Origin: Streptomyces sp. NBC_00178
GTDB taxonomy: Bacteria; Actinomycetota; Actinomycetes; Streptomycetales; Streptomycetaceae
Assembly: GCF_036206005.1 (NCBI RefSeq)
Contig: NZ_CP108143.1
Span: 5,361,501 to 5,425,500, forward strand
Reading direction: 5' to 3'
DNA: 64,000 bases
Shown here: positions 54,526-63,774 of the stretch, in pieces
How positions within the stretch are numbered: position 1 is the first letter of the stretch
How the letters are laid out: the number at the start of each line of letters is the position of its first letter
Program-made: the position numbers and the translations under genes
Notes under the pieces: model-generated
What the model was told of the DNA's origin: nothing
Seen by the model: the letters and a program-made list of their open reading frames with translations, nothing else
Databases searched by the model: none

Positions 54526-57500
54526 TTACTGCTGAGGCGCCGAAGGCGGCTGCGGAGGGTACTGCTGACGCCCCGTCGGCGGAACCGGGCCTTGCAGTTC
54601 GGGCTGGCCCGGCTGATGTGCCTGGCCATCGTGGTGTGCGGGGGCCGCAGGTGCGCCGGCGGGCGCCGCTCCCGGCTGCCCCTGGGGCGGGGGCGGTTGC
54701 TGCTGCCACACGCCGGGGTGGCCGCCCGGAGCGGGGTGCGGCGGGTAGGGCTGCGGGGGCACGGCGGCCTGCGGCGGCTGCTGCCCGTGCTGCGGCTGTC
54801 CCCCGTACGGCTGCTGCGCCGGATACGGCTGACCGGGGTACGGCTGAGGCGGGTACGGCTGCCCCGGATGCTGCGGACCGGGGTAGGGGCCGCCCGGCTG
54901 CTGCTGCGGCGCGTACGGCTGCTGACCGGGGTCCTGCTGACCGGGTGTCTGCTGCCCCGGCATCGGAGGCGCGTACTGCGGCGGCGGGCTGCTGCCGTCG
55001 GACGTCCACAGGCCCTGCTGCCGCTGGGCGCGCTGGAAGTCCTCCGCCACGAGCGCGGACAGGTTGAAGTACGCCTCGCGGGTCTTCGGGCGCATCATGT
55101 CGAGGTCGACCTCGGCGCCCGCCGACAGGTGCTCGTCGAACGGCACGACCACCACACCGCGGCAGCGCGTCTCGAAGTGCTGCACGATGTCGTCGACCTT
55201 GATCATCTTGCCGGTCTCCCGCACACCGGAGATGACGGTCAGGGAGCGCTGCACCAGGTCCGCGTATCCGTGCGCCGACAGCCAGTCCAGCGTGGTGGAC
55301 GCGCTCGACGCGCCGTCGACGGACGGCGTCGAGATGATGATGAGCTGGTCGGCGAGGTCGAGCACTCCGCGCATGGCGCTGTAGAGCAGGCCCGTGCCCG
55401 AGTCGGTGAGGATGATCGGGTACTGCTTGCCCAGGACGTCGATCGCCCGGCGGTAGTCCTCGTCGTTGAAAGCCGTGGAGACCGCGGGGTCCACGTCGTT
55501 GGCGATGATCTCCAGACCGGAGGGCGCCTGCGAGGTGAAACGGCGGATGTCCATGTACGAGTTCAGGTACGGGATCGCCTGCACCAGATCGCGGATCGTC
55601 GCCCCGGTCTCGCGGCGCACCCGGCGGCCCAGCGTGCCGGCGTCCGGGTTGGCGTCGATGGCGAGGATCTTGTCCTGCCGCTCGGTGGCCAGCGTCGAGC
55701 CGAGCGCGGTGGTCGTCGTGGTCTTGCCGACGCCCCCCTTGAGGCTGATGACGGCGATCCGGTAGCAGGAGAGGACCGGCGTGCGGATCAGGTCCAGCTT
55801 GCGCTGCCGCTCGATCTCCTCCTTCTTGCCGCCCAGCTTGAAGCGCGAGGCACCGGAGGGCGTACGGCTGCTCTTCGCCTTCTGCTTGCCCCGGACGAGC
55901 CGGTCCGACGAGAGTTCCACCGCGGCCGTGTAACCGAGCGGGGCGCCGGGGACGGAACGCTCACGCTGGTCGTGGGTGACCGCGGTCGGCCACGCGGAGC
56001 CGGTACGGGGGTCGACGGGCGCCGGGGGCTGGTAGGCCTCGGGCTGCTGCTGCTGCTGCTGCTGTGCGGCCGGGGCGGGGAGGTTCGGGGTGCCCTGGGC
56101 CGGCTGGTGCGGGATCTGCGCGGGAAGCGGCTGCTGTCCCGGTGCGGGGAGCCGGGGCGGCTGCGGTGCCTGCGGCGCGGGGAAGCCGTAACCGCCCTGC
56201 GGGGGCGCGGCGGGCTGCTGGGCGCCCTGGGGGAAGCCGTAACCGCCGTGCTGCGGCGCGGCCGGGGGCAGTTGCGGTGCGCCCTGGGCCGGGGCGGGCG
56301 GCGGCGGTGCCTGGTGAGCCGGGAAACCGTAACCGGCCTGCGGCGCGGCCGGGGGGAGCTGGGGTGCGCCCTGGGCAGGGGGCGGCGGCGGGGGTGCCTG
56401 CGGGAAGCCGTAACCACTGTGCGGGGCGGGCGCGGCCGGCGGCCGGGCATCCTGCGGGAAGCCGTAACCGCCCTGCGGCGCGGGCGCCCCGGGGTGGGCC
56501 GGAGGCTGCGGCGGTGCCGTGGGCGTGGGCTGGGCAGGCGGGGCGGCCGCTGCCGGTGTCTGCGGGAACCCGTACCCTCCCGGCGTCTCGCCGGGCCGCG
56601 CGGCGGGCGGCTGCTGGGCGGGCCACTGCCCCGCGGGCTGCGGCGCGTTCGGCTGCGGCGCGGCGGGCTGGAAGGCGGGCGGCAGGGGTGGCAGCGCACC
56701 CTGCGCGGGCGCCCCCGGGGACCACGGGGCCGGTACGTCCGACGGCACGGCGTCCTGAGGTGCGTCGGCGGACCCGGCCGCACTCACGGGTGCCGAGGGG
56801 GCCACGCCGGGCGCCGGCGCCGGTGGTGTGTCCTGCGGCGCGGTGTCCGACACCGCGTCCGCGGGCTCGTCGTCCGGCTGCGTGTCCTGCGCTCGCGCGC
56901 CGTCCGGCTGGGCGTCGTCCGGCTTCGCGCCGTCCGCGGACGCGTCGGTCGCCCCGGTGGGCTCGTCGGCCCCGGCGTCCTTCTCCGTGTCCGGTGCGGC
57001 GCTGTCGCGGGCCTCGCCCGTCGGCGGTGCCACAGCGACGGCGTCGTCCGGGGACGGTTCGGCATCGGAAGGCCCGGCGGACGAGGACGGACCCTCAGGT
57101 ACGTCCGCGACGGCCGGGGCGGCCGCCTCCGGCGTCGCCGGCGAGGGCGCGAGAGGTGCGTCGGCCGTACCGGCGGGCTCGGCGGCGTCGTCCCCCGCAC
57201 CGGGACGGGACACGGCCGACTCGGCCTCCGCGGCGGCCTCACGCTCCGCGATCTCCCGCTTCAGCGCGGCGGGGGAGAAGCGCATGGTGGCGCCGCTCTC
57301 CACGTCGCCGCCCCCGAACGCGCCGGACGGCCCGCTCCCCGCGGGCGGCTCCGCCGAGGCGGAGACCGGAGCCGTCGGCCCGGCGGGTGCCTGCGCGGGC
57401 CGCGCCTGAGGCGCCGGCTGGGCCGGAATCCCGGGCTGCACCGGGGGCCAGCCCGGTTCGAATCCCCCGGAGGCCGGCAGGCCCGGCACGGAGACCGGCG

Positions 57501-57693
57501 CGCCGTTCGGCGGAGGCGGCGCGAGGTGCGACCCCGCCCCGCCCGACGTGTCCCCCGACGCGTTCTGCGTGTACCAGGCGGGCGGGGTGTAGTCGATGGT
57601 GAACTCACCCGTCATCTCTGCGGGCTCCGCGTCGGACGACTCGTCGACGGGCGTGTTCCATCCCCCGCGGATCTCGTCCCGATCGCCGTTCAC
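54526..57693 (-). CDS. MinD/ParA-like ATPase with long Pro/Gln-rich flanks, type VII secretion locus
   Basis: A 1055-residue protein. The first 550 residues are Pro/Ala/Glu/Gln-rich and include six GYGFP motifs (56182-56578). A MinD-type ATPase domain starts near 640 with the deviant Walker A KGGVGKTT (Lys652, Lys657). The ATPase is complete, with NPDAGTLGRRVR and ILTDSGTGLL. The last 130 residues are GQPYP/QQP-rich. In mycobacteria an EspI-type ESX protein has a Pro-rich region and a MinD domain, which supports a role in secretion control. GTG 57693 follows GGAGG by 5 bases. The stop is TAA. Confidence 0.85.
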   Translation of the reverse strand: MNGDRDEIRGGWNTPVDESSDAEPAEMTGEFTIDYTPPAWYTQNASGDTSGGAGSHLAPPPPNGAPVSVPGLPASGGFEPGWPPVQPGIPAQPAPQARPAQAPAGPTAPVSASAEPPAGSGPSGAFGGGDVESGATMRFSPAALKREIAEREAAAEAESAVSRPGAGDDAAEPAGTADAPLAPSPATPEAAAPAVADVPEGPSSSAGPSDAEPSPDDAVAVAPPTGEARDSAAPDTEKDAGADEPTGATDASADGAKPDDAQPDGARAQDTQPDDEPADAVSDTAPQDTPPAPAPGVAPSAPVSAAGSADAPQDAVPSDVPAPWSPGAPAQGALPPLPPAFQPAAPQPNAPQPAGQWPAQQPPAARPGETPGGYGFPQTPAAAAPPAQPTPTAPPQPPAHPGAPAPQGGYGFPQDARPPAAPAPHSGYGFPQAPPPPPPAQGAPQLPPAAPQAGYGFPAHQAPPPPAPAQGAPQLPPAAPQHGGYGFPQGAQQPAAPPQGGYGFPAPQAPQPPRLPAPGQQPLPAQIPHQPAQGTPNLPAPAAQQQQQQQPEAYQPPAPVDPRTGSAWPTAVTHDQRERSVPGAPLGYTAAVELSSDRLVRGKQKAKSSRTPSGASRFKLGGKKEEIERQRKLDLIRTPVLSCYRIAVISLKGGVGKTTTTTALGSTLATERQDKILAIDANPDAGTLGRRVRRETGATIRDLVQAIPYLNSYMDIRRFTSQAPSGLEIIANDVDPAVSTAFNDEDYRRAIDVLGKQYPIILTDSGTGLLYSAMRGVLDLADQLIIISTPSVDGASSASTTLDWLSAHGYADLVQRSLTVISGVRETGKMIKVDDIVQHFETRCRGVVVVPFDEHLSAGAEVDLDMMRPKTREAYFNLSALVAEDFQRAQRQQGLWTSDGSSPPPQYAPPMPGQQTPGQQDPGQQPYAPQQQPGGPYPGPQHPGQPYPPQPYPGQPYPAQQPYGGQPQHGQQPPQAAVPPQPYPPHPAPGGHPGVWQQQPPPPQGQPGAAPAGAPAAPAHHDGQAHQPGQPELQGPVPPTGRQQYPPQPPSAPQQ

Positions 57694-58035
57694 TTTGCCT
57701 CCTGGTGTGGTCGAGCACCCTTGTGCCGTGGTGGGTGGGGGCGACCGTTCCCGTGGTGCGATCCGCCCGGCTCTCCCCCTTGCGACGCGCAGTGCCTGCC
57801 CGCAGGTTCCTCTGCCGCGTTCCCACCACCCTAATCGCCACAGGGCGCACTACGGCAGGCCGTACCGCAAGGGATGAACCGTCCAGCAGGTCACGTCACG
57901 CCACAAGTGAACCAAGTGTGAAGGAGCAGCCGCGGGCAAGTGGTCGAAAACGCACATCTGCCCGCGAAATGGGGGCTGTTCCGCGCACACGCCGCAGGGG
58001 CGTCCGTCGGGGGGGACGGCGGATCCGGCCGCCGC
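57694..58035. other. 342-base gap inside the secretion locus
   Basis: No gene is recognised between the MinD-like gene and the unknown gene at 58036. On the minus strand TAGGGT (57833-57828) is a possible -10 for the MinD-like gene, without a clear -35. The local base content is less GC-biased and contains short A/C-rich stretches. Confidence 0.35.
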
Positions 58036-58758
58036 TCAGTCCATCCGCCGGGCGCCGCCCAGCAGTCCGGACTCGGCGTCGGTGGCCTGGGTCATCACGA
58101 ACTGCCGGTCCCGGTCCGAACACCACAGGGTGACGCCGTCGGCGAGGGTGGACAGCGCCTGGGTCTCGGCGGCGGACAGGTTCAGGATCCGTCCGATCTG
58201 CGCGGCCTCGTCCGGGGACACGCGCTGCACACCCACGAGCGCGGACTTGTCCATCAGCCGCGGGGCCACCGGGCTCAGATAGGGCAGCAGGGTCACCACG
58301 GACTGCCAGGGCCCGGCCACCACACGCCCGCGCGGCGGACGCATCCCGCAGTCCCGCACCACGACCACCGGGGAGCCGGCCGACGCGCCCTGCGGCGGCA
58401 CCCGTCCCACGTCGTGCAGCGAGATGCACGGCTGCCCGCCGCCCGCCGCCTGCGCGAGGCCCGTCCACGCCTGCGCACGTCCGGTCTCCACGGCGATCCG
58501 CGCGCCCGTCGCCGCCGACCGCAGGGCGAGCACCTGCGCGGTCCACAGCCCGCCGATGAGCGTGACCTCGTACGGTGTGGGCCGGTTGACGCCCAGCACG
58601 GCAGGGCGGCCCTCAGCGTCCACACCGATGACCGTGCCGTCGTCCCCGACGGGCACGGCGAGCGCGGCCAGTTCGTCGTACGACACCGTGTGCCGGCCCC
58701 GCCGGGGGCCGATGAGACCGAAACCCAGCCGGGACCTGGAGCGCGTGCCTGCGGACAT
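58036..58758 (-). CDS. Type VII secretion-associated protein of unknown function
   Basis: A 240-residue soluble protein with no recognised enzymatic motif. It starts with RSRSRLGFGLIGPRRGRH and includes TPYEVTLIGGLWTAQVLALR. It is mostly beta/helical, Ala/Val/Arg-rich, and ends DAESGLLGGARRMD. It has no membrane segment or signal peptide. Its ATG overlaps the eccE stop as ATGA, so it is translated with EccE and probably serves the same complex. I do not assign a function. Confidence 0.75.
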   Translation of the reverse strand: MSAGTRSRSRLGFGLIGPRRGRHTVSYDELAALAVPVGDDGTVIGVDAEGRPAVLGVNRPTPYEVTLIGGLWTAQVLALRSAATGARIAVETGRAQAWTGLAQAAGGGQPCISLHDVGRVPPQGASAGSPVVVVRDCGMRPPRGRVVAGPWQSVVTLLPYLSPVAPRLMDKSALVGVQRVSPDEAAQIGRILNLSAAETQALSTLADGVTLWCSDRDRQFVMTQATDAESGLLGGARRMD

Positions 58759-60110
58759 CAGCGGGTACCCCCGAGCGGCAGAGTGGCGAGCACGCCGGGC
58801 AGCTGCTCGCGGTCCAGCCTGACCAGCGACGCCTTGACACCGCGTGCGGTGCGCTCCAGTTCGTGCCGGGCGGCGAGGAGTTCCTCGTCGCTGCGCCCGG
58901 TGATGCGCAGGTGCCCCGTGACCGAGACCGCCGAGCGGTCGCCGTGTCCCAGGGTCAGGCTGAACGTCGTCGCGAGCGCGGGGATGGAGGTGAGCAGGGC
59001 GACCAGCTGCGGCATCGACGCTCCGCCGCCGCCGAGGTTCGGCCAGCGGCTCACCCAGTAGCTGGTGTGCCACCGGTCGTCGCAGCGCCAGGTGCGCGAG
59101 GTCTCCTCCGTGCGGCGGCCCGGTGTCTCCGAGCGGCCGGCCTGCGCCATGGCCAGCGGACTCACGCACGCCGACGTCGCGATCGCCGACGTCAGCTCCT
59201 GCTCCGTCAGGACCGTGGCCCGGAAACCCGCGCCCGTCAGCCGGCTGGCCAGTTGGTCGGCCGCGCGCACCGCGCACTTCTGCGCGCCCGTGAGGCCGCC
59301 GCCCCGTGCCTCCACGGCCTCCGGGCAGAGCTCGGGGTCGAGCTTCAGCGCGATCCAGGTGATCCGCACCGCGGGCGATCCCGTCCGGGCCTGCAACGGC
59401 GCGTAGTTGCGCGCGGCGACCGACTGCGACGGCAGGTGCGGAGCCGGAGCGGGCTGGGTGTGCTGCACGATCTGCGCCGACTCCAGCCGGATGCCGTCGA
59501 CCTCCAGTACCTCCCGCACGAGGGTCAGGGGCAGCGGGCGCGCCGAGCGGTCGGGTCGCAGCGCGGTGCCGTCCGACTCCACCTGGACCACGGCGGAGAG
59601 GTAGGTGCCGTCGCCGATCATGCCGACCGGGCGCCGGTCGCGGTCGCTGAACGAGTAGGTGCGCAGAGCCGGTTCGGCCTCCACGGCGGGGGCCAGTCCG
59701 GGTTCCGTGCCCGCCGGGAGCGTGATCGAGGCCGCACGCCGGGTGCGGGCGCGCAGCGCGAGGACGGTGCCCAGCCACTCCGGCAGCGAACGCCGGTGGC
59801 GGCGGACCACGGCGAGCAGCACGAGGACCGTCGCGAGGACACCGGCGGGCATGAGCAGCAGGGCATCGGTCACCCAGGCCGCCACGAGCAGCGCCGCCGC
59901 GATTTCGATCAGTACGAGTTGTTGCAATCGGAACGAACCGATCTGTCCGGCACGTCCGTTCAGCCGCGGGACCACTCCACCGCCGGGCGTCCGGGGGCCG
60001 ACGGGGGAGGTGCCTGGACCGTCGCCGGAGGCTCCCCGGCGGCCCGCTCCTGGCCCTCCGGACGGCCGGGTGTCCCCGGCCGGACGTGTCCGCGTCGTGG
60101 AAGCCATCAT
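58758..60110 (-). CDS. eccE: Type VII secretion protein EccE
   Basis: A 450-residue EccE-like protein: a disordered Gly/Pro/Arg N terminus, two adjacent membrane segments (LQQLVLIEIAAALLVAAW and PAGVLATVLVLLAVV), then a cytosolic domain with RTWRCDDRWHTSYWVSRWP. EccE is a peripheral component of the ESX membrane complex. ATG 60110 is chosen because GGGGGAA is 8 bases upstream. It is divergent from eccB across 223 bases that must hold both promoters. Confidence 0.8.
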   Translation of the reverse strand: MMASTTRTRPAGDTRPSGGPGAGRRGASGDGPGTSPVGPRTPGGGVVPRLNGRAGQIGSFRLQQLVLIEIAAALLVAAWVTDALLLMPAGVLATVLVLLAVVRRHRRSLPEWLGTVLALRARTRRAASITLPAGTEPGLAPAVEAEPALRTYSFSDRDRRPVGMIGDGTYLSAVVQVESDGTALRPDRSARPLPLTLVREVLEVDGIRLESAQIVQHTQPAPAPHLPSQSVAARNYAPLQARTGSPAVRITWIALKLDPELCPEAVEARGGGLTGAQKCAVRAADQLASRLTGAGFRATVLTEQELTSAIATSACVSPLAMAQAGRSETPGRRTEETSRTWRCDDRWHTSYWVSRWPNLGGGGASMPQLVALLTSIPALATTFSLTLGHGDRSAVSVTGHLRITGRSDEELLAARHELERTARGVKASLVRLDREQLPGVLATLPLGGTR

Positions 60111-60333
60111 TCCGGCATTCCCCCGTTCATAAGGCCCCAACTCCACCCGGTCGCCCCGCTCCCGCCGGGGCTTCGGCGGCTGGATCACCCTACCCGCCCC
60201 CTCGGAGCGCGCGGTCAGCAGGCATAGTAGGGGCCGGTCCGGCACCGGGGCCCGGTATCCGGGTCCGGCACAGGAGGCGGGAACACCCGCGCCCCCGGGC
60301 CGCGCGGGGAGACACGGGGAGACGCACACACTC

Positions 60334-61878
60334 ATGGCATCACGGCGGGACGAGCTCAACGCGTACACCTTTGCGAAGAAGCGCACGGTGGCCGCATTCC
60401 TGCAACCCTCGCCCACTGGTTCCGAGGAGGGCGCCCCCCGGCCCCTGCGAGCGGTCGTCCCGAGCCTGATCGTGGGTGCGCTGGTGATGGCCGGCTTCGG
60501 GGCCTGGGGGATGTTCAAGCCCACCGCGCCCAAGGGCTGGGACAAGCCGTACGCCAAGGTGATCGTCGGCAAGAAGTCCACCACCCGTTACGTCGTCCTG
60601 GAGACGGGGGAGGGCAAGCAGAGGAAGACCCTGCTGCACCCCGTGCTGAACCTCGCCTCCGCCCGGCTCCTCCTCAGGCCCCAGCAGTTCGACGTCGTCC
60701 AGGTCAGCGACGACATCCTCGACGCGGGCAAGCCCCCGCGCGGCCCGATCCTCGGCATCCCGTACGCCCCCGACCGGCTGCCGGACGAGAAGGACGCGGG
60801 CACGGCCAAGCGGTGGGCGGTCTGCGAACAGCCGGGCGGCAAGGGCAACACCGTGCAGAAGGCGGCCTTCGTCTTCGCGCAGCGGGACGACGGGCTGACC
60901 GACGGCGCGGACCGGCTCGACGGCGGCCAGGTGCTGTACGTCCAGGGCCAGGACGGGACCCGCTACGTCGTCGACGCGAGCGGCATCCGGTACCGCATCG
61001 ACGAGACCGCGGCCGAGCGCGGCCTCCTGACCAGGGCCCTCGTCGGCAGCAGGCAGCCGCAGGCGGTGACCGACGACTGGCTGGCCACGCTCCACGAGGG
61101 CAGTCCGGTCGTCTTCCCGCAGATCCCCGGCACGGTCGGCGAGCCCGCGCACATCCAGGGCCAGCTGTCCCCGGAGGAGGACAGGATCGGCATGGTGCTG
61201 CGGACCACGACGGGCGAGGGCACGGCCCACTACGTCGTCCTCGACGGCAAGGTCCAGCCGGTCTCCGAGTTCACCGCCTGGCTGCTGGCCAACTCACCCC
61301 TGACCGCGTCGCTCGACATGAACGGCAAGGCGCGGGAGGTCGGCCTGCAGGACTTCGTCCCCGACGCGCGGCCCTTCGCGGGCCAGGCGGCCCACTGGCC
61401 CGCCCAGCGCGCGCACCGGGTCAACTCGGCGACGGGAGAGGGCGGTCGGGACACCGTGTGCAGCGTGCTGCGCAAGGTCGACGACAAGGGCCGCACGACA
61501 CTGAGCACCTGGGCGGGAACCGCCTACCCGGCCGCCATCAACGCCGGAGGCACCAGTACCTACGTCACCCCCGGCAGCGGCCTGCTCTACACACAGGTCC
61601 GCGGGGAGCAGACCAAGCCCGACGGATCGCTCTTCCTGGTGACCGACACCGGACTGCGCTACGCCGTCCAGGCGAACGGCGACAGCGACGCCGAGCGCTC
61701 CGACATCGGCACCGGCGGCCAGAAGACCCAGGACGGCAGGCCCGAGGCCAGCCAGGCACAGGTCAGGCTCGGCTACGAGAAGGTGACCCCCTCACTCGTG
61801 CCGATCGCCTGGTCGGAGTTCCTGTCCAAGGGGCCCAGGCTCGACACCAACAGCGCACGCCAGCCCCAGGGCTCCTAG
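60334..61878 (+). CDS. eccB: Type VII secretion protein EccB
   Basis: A 514-residue EccB. The cytosolic N terminus SRRDELNAYTFAKKRTVAAFLQP is followed by one membrane segment (about 50-70, PSLIVGALVMAGFGAWGMF) and a large extracellular domain with FDVVQVSDDILD and GTSTYVTPGSGLLY. EccB forms the outer-facing part of the ESX core complex. ATG 60334 has GGGGAGA upstream. mycP follows 41 bases later. Confidence 0.9.
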   Translation: MASRRDELNAYTFAKKRTVAAFLQPSPTGSEEGAPRPLRAVVPSLIVGALVMAGFGAWGMFKPTAPKGWDKPYAKVIVGKKSTTRYVVLETGEGKQRKTLLHPVLNLASARLLLRPQQFDVVQVSDDILDAGKPPRGPILGIPYAPDRLPDEKDAGTAKRWAVCEQPGGKGNTVQKAAFVFAQRDDGLTDGADRLDGGQVLYVQGQDGTRYVVDASGIRYRIDETAAERGLLTRALVGSRQPQAVTDDWLATLHEGSPVVFPQIPGTVGEPAHIQGQLSPEEDRIGMVLRTTTGEGTAHYVVLDGKVQPVSEFTAWLLANSPLTASLDMNGKAREVGLQDFVPDARPFAGQAAHWPAQRAHRVNSATGEGGRDTVCSVLRKVDDKGRTTLSTWAGTAYPAAINAGGTSTYVTPGSGLLYTQVRGEQTKPDGSLFLVTDTGLRYAVQANGDSDAERSDIGTGGQKTQDGRPEASQAQVRLGYEKVTPSLVPIAWSEFLSKGPRLDTNSARQPQGS

Positions 61879-61919
61879 CCGCGAACCGTACGAACGCGGG
61901 ATCCGGGGGAGAGGAACAG

Positions 61920-63155
61920 ATGTTGTACCGGAAGACGGCAGTGCTGACGGCGGCCATCGCCGCGCTGGCGGCGCCCCATGCCGCGTACGCCACCGGAGGT
62001 CCGGCGGACCGCACCGGGCCGGTCCTGGACGGCAGCGGCGAATGCACCTTCCCGATGAAGGAGCAGTTCGCCGGCCGGCCCTGGTCGTTGCAGCGCGTCC
62101 TGCTCGACGAACTGTGGCAGGACACCAAGGGCGAAGGCGTGCGGGTCGCCGTCATCGACACCGGGGTCGACGACTCCAACCCGCAGCTCAAGGACGCGGT
62201 GGACGCCTCGGCGGGCCGCAACCTCCTCAAGGGCGGCAGCAGCGACGGCACCACGGACGAGGTCGGCCACGGCACCAAGGTCGCCGGCATCATCGCCGCC
62301 CGCCCGCGCAGGGGCACGGGGTTCGTCGGACTGGCCCCCGGAGCCACCATCATCCCGATCCGCCAGAACGACGAGAAGAACAGCGGCAAGGACACCACGA
62401 TGGCCACCGCGATCGACCACGCGATCGCCAAGGGCGCCGAGGTCATCAACATCTCCCAGGACACCACCAAGCCCCTCACCGAGGACTCCGCGCTGGGCAG
62501 GGCCGTGGCCAGGGCGCTCGCCCGGAACATCGTCGTCGTCGCCTCGGCGGGCAACGACGGCATGGACGGCAGGATGAAGGAGACCTACCCGGCCGCCTTC
62601 CCCGGCGTCCTCGCCGTCGCCTCCTCCGACCGCAACAACGAACGCGCCGCGTTCTCGCAGGCGGGCGAGTTCGTCGGCGTGGCCGCGCCGGGCGTCGACA
62701 TCGTCTCCACGGTCCCCGGCAACGGCCAGTGCACGGACAACGGAACCAGTTTCTCCGCGCCGTACGTGGCCGGCGTCGCGGCCCTCCTCGTCGCCAAGTA
62801 CCCCGACTGGTCGCCGGCCGAGATCGTCGCCCGCATCGAGCAGACCGCCGAACGCTCCGTGACCGGTCACGACCCTTACGTCGGATGGGGTGTGGTGGAT
62901 CCGGTGCAGGCGCTCGCCGGTGACGAGGACGACGTCCCGTCGGCCTCGGCCCACCCCGATCCCGCGCCGCCCGAGGCCCCCGCCCCCCGGGCCGCGCACC
63001 TGTCGATGACCGAGACCTCCCAGGAACGCAGCGAGCGTTACGCCACCTACGCCCTGGCCGTGGCGGCCGTCCTGGTGTGCGTCGTGGCCGGTACGGCCAC
63101 GGTCGTCCGGGATGTCCGGCGCCGGCGCGGTCCGCGGCGAGAGGGCCGTCCGTGA
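61920..63155 (+). CDS. mycP: Type VII secretion-associated serine protease (mycosin)
   Basis: A 411-residue subtilisin-like protease with a signal peptide (ALAAPHAAYA), catalytic Asp80 (VIDTG), His117 (GHGT), oxyanion Asn212 (AGNDG) and Ser277 (GTSFSAPYVAG). A Pro/Ala-rich linker and a C-terminal membrane anchor (TYALAVAAVLVCVVAGTATVV) end it. Mycosins stabilise ESX complexes and process secreted substrates. ATG 61920 follows GGGGGAGAGGA. Confidence 0.93.
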   Translation: MLYRKTAVLTAAIAALAAPHAAYATGGPADRTGPVLDGSGECTFPMKEQFAGRPWSLQRVLLDELWQDTKGEGVRVAVIDTGVDDSNPQLKDAVDASAGRNLLKGGSSDGTTDEVGHGTKVAGIIAARPRRGTGFVGLAPGATIIPIRQNDEKNSGKDTTMATAIDHAIAKGAEVINISQDTTKPLTEDSALGRAVARALARNIVVVASAGNDGMDGRMKETYPAAFPGVLAVASSDRNNERAAFSQAGEFVGVAAPGVDIVSTVPGNGQCTDNGTSFSAPYVAGVAALLVAKYPDWSPAEIVARIEQTAERSVTGHDPYVGWGVVDPVQALAGDEDDVPSASAHPDPAPPEAPAPRAAHLSMTETSQERSERYATYALAVAAVLVCVVAGTATVVRDVRRRRGPRREGRP

Positions 63156-63181
63156 AGTAGATCTCCAACCGGAAAGCGCAG

Positions 63182-63210
63182 TTGGGGAGAGATGGCCGAG
63201 TGGCTAGGGT
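63182..63210 (+). promoter_or_regulatory. Candidate promoter of the WXG100 genes
   Basis: TTGGGG (63182-63187) and TAGGGT (63205-63210) are spaced by 17 bases, upstream of the esx genes and 26 bases after the mycP stop. The same DNA includes a tRNA-like A-box (GATGGCCGAGTGG). Confidence 0.4.
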
Positions 63211-63366
63211 GGTAGCGGACTTCACGTGTGTGACGGGGGAACGAGAAGTGGCTGAGTCCGATTCCGGCGTGCGCCTGCGCCGCCGGCAGCTTCCGGGACC
63301 CCGTGCAGCGACAAGCCCGGCCGCGACCTGCGGACGGGCCCGGGAACTGAGAGAGAGGACCTCCGG

Positions 63367-63720
63367 ATGAGCAGCCCCACCGGTTCTGGGTTCGGACTTG
63401 CCGACGATCCGATCGTCCAGGCCAAGAACAAGATCATCGAGACCGCGCAGGCGGTGTCCAAGCAGTCCCGTGAACTGGCCGACATCCTCGCCACGGTCAG
63501 CGCCGGGTGGACCGGCGTCGGCGCAGGCGGATTCACATCCGCACAGATCGTCATCAACGAGGACCACGACGACATCCGCCGGCTCCTCAACGTGCTCCTC
63601 GACGGTGTGGGCCAGACGAAGAACCTCTCCAACGCGAACGACGACGAGGTCCGCGCGGCCTTCAACGCCGTGAAGGAGCCCGCCTCCTCGTCGAACACCT
63701 CCGGACTCAACAACCTCTGA
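63367..63720 (+). CDS. WXG100 family secreted protein (EsxB-like)
   Basis: A 117-residue helical-hairpin protein, slightly longer than the usual 100, with W48-T-G50 at the hairpin turn. There is no signal peptide. WXG100 proteins are exported as dimers by the ESX machinery. ATG 63367 has GAGAGAGGACC upstream and overlaps the stop of a possible 40-codon upstream frame. The tail is Ser/Asn-rich. Confidence 0.88.
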   Translation: MSSPTGSGFGLADDPIVQAKNKIIETAQAVSKQSRELADILATVSAGWTGVGAGGFTSAQIVINEDHDDIRRLLNVLLDGVGQTKNLSNANDDEVRAAFNAVKEPASSSNTSGLNNL

Positions 63721-63774
63721 GCCGGGCCGCCGCAGCACCACCTTCGTACACGTCGACATCCGAGGAGCAGACAG

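Noticed and set aside
63188..63260. tRNA-Ser/Leu-like start (GGAGAGATGGCCGAGTGG)
   Set aside because: The A-box matches, but no anticodon arm, T-loop or complementary acceptor 3' strand follows. It is at most a relic or coincidence, so no tRNA is called.
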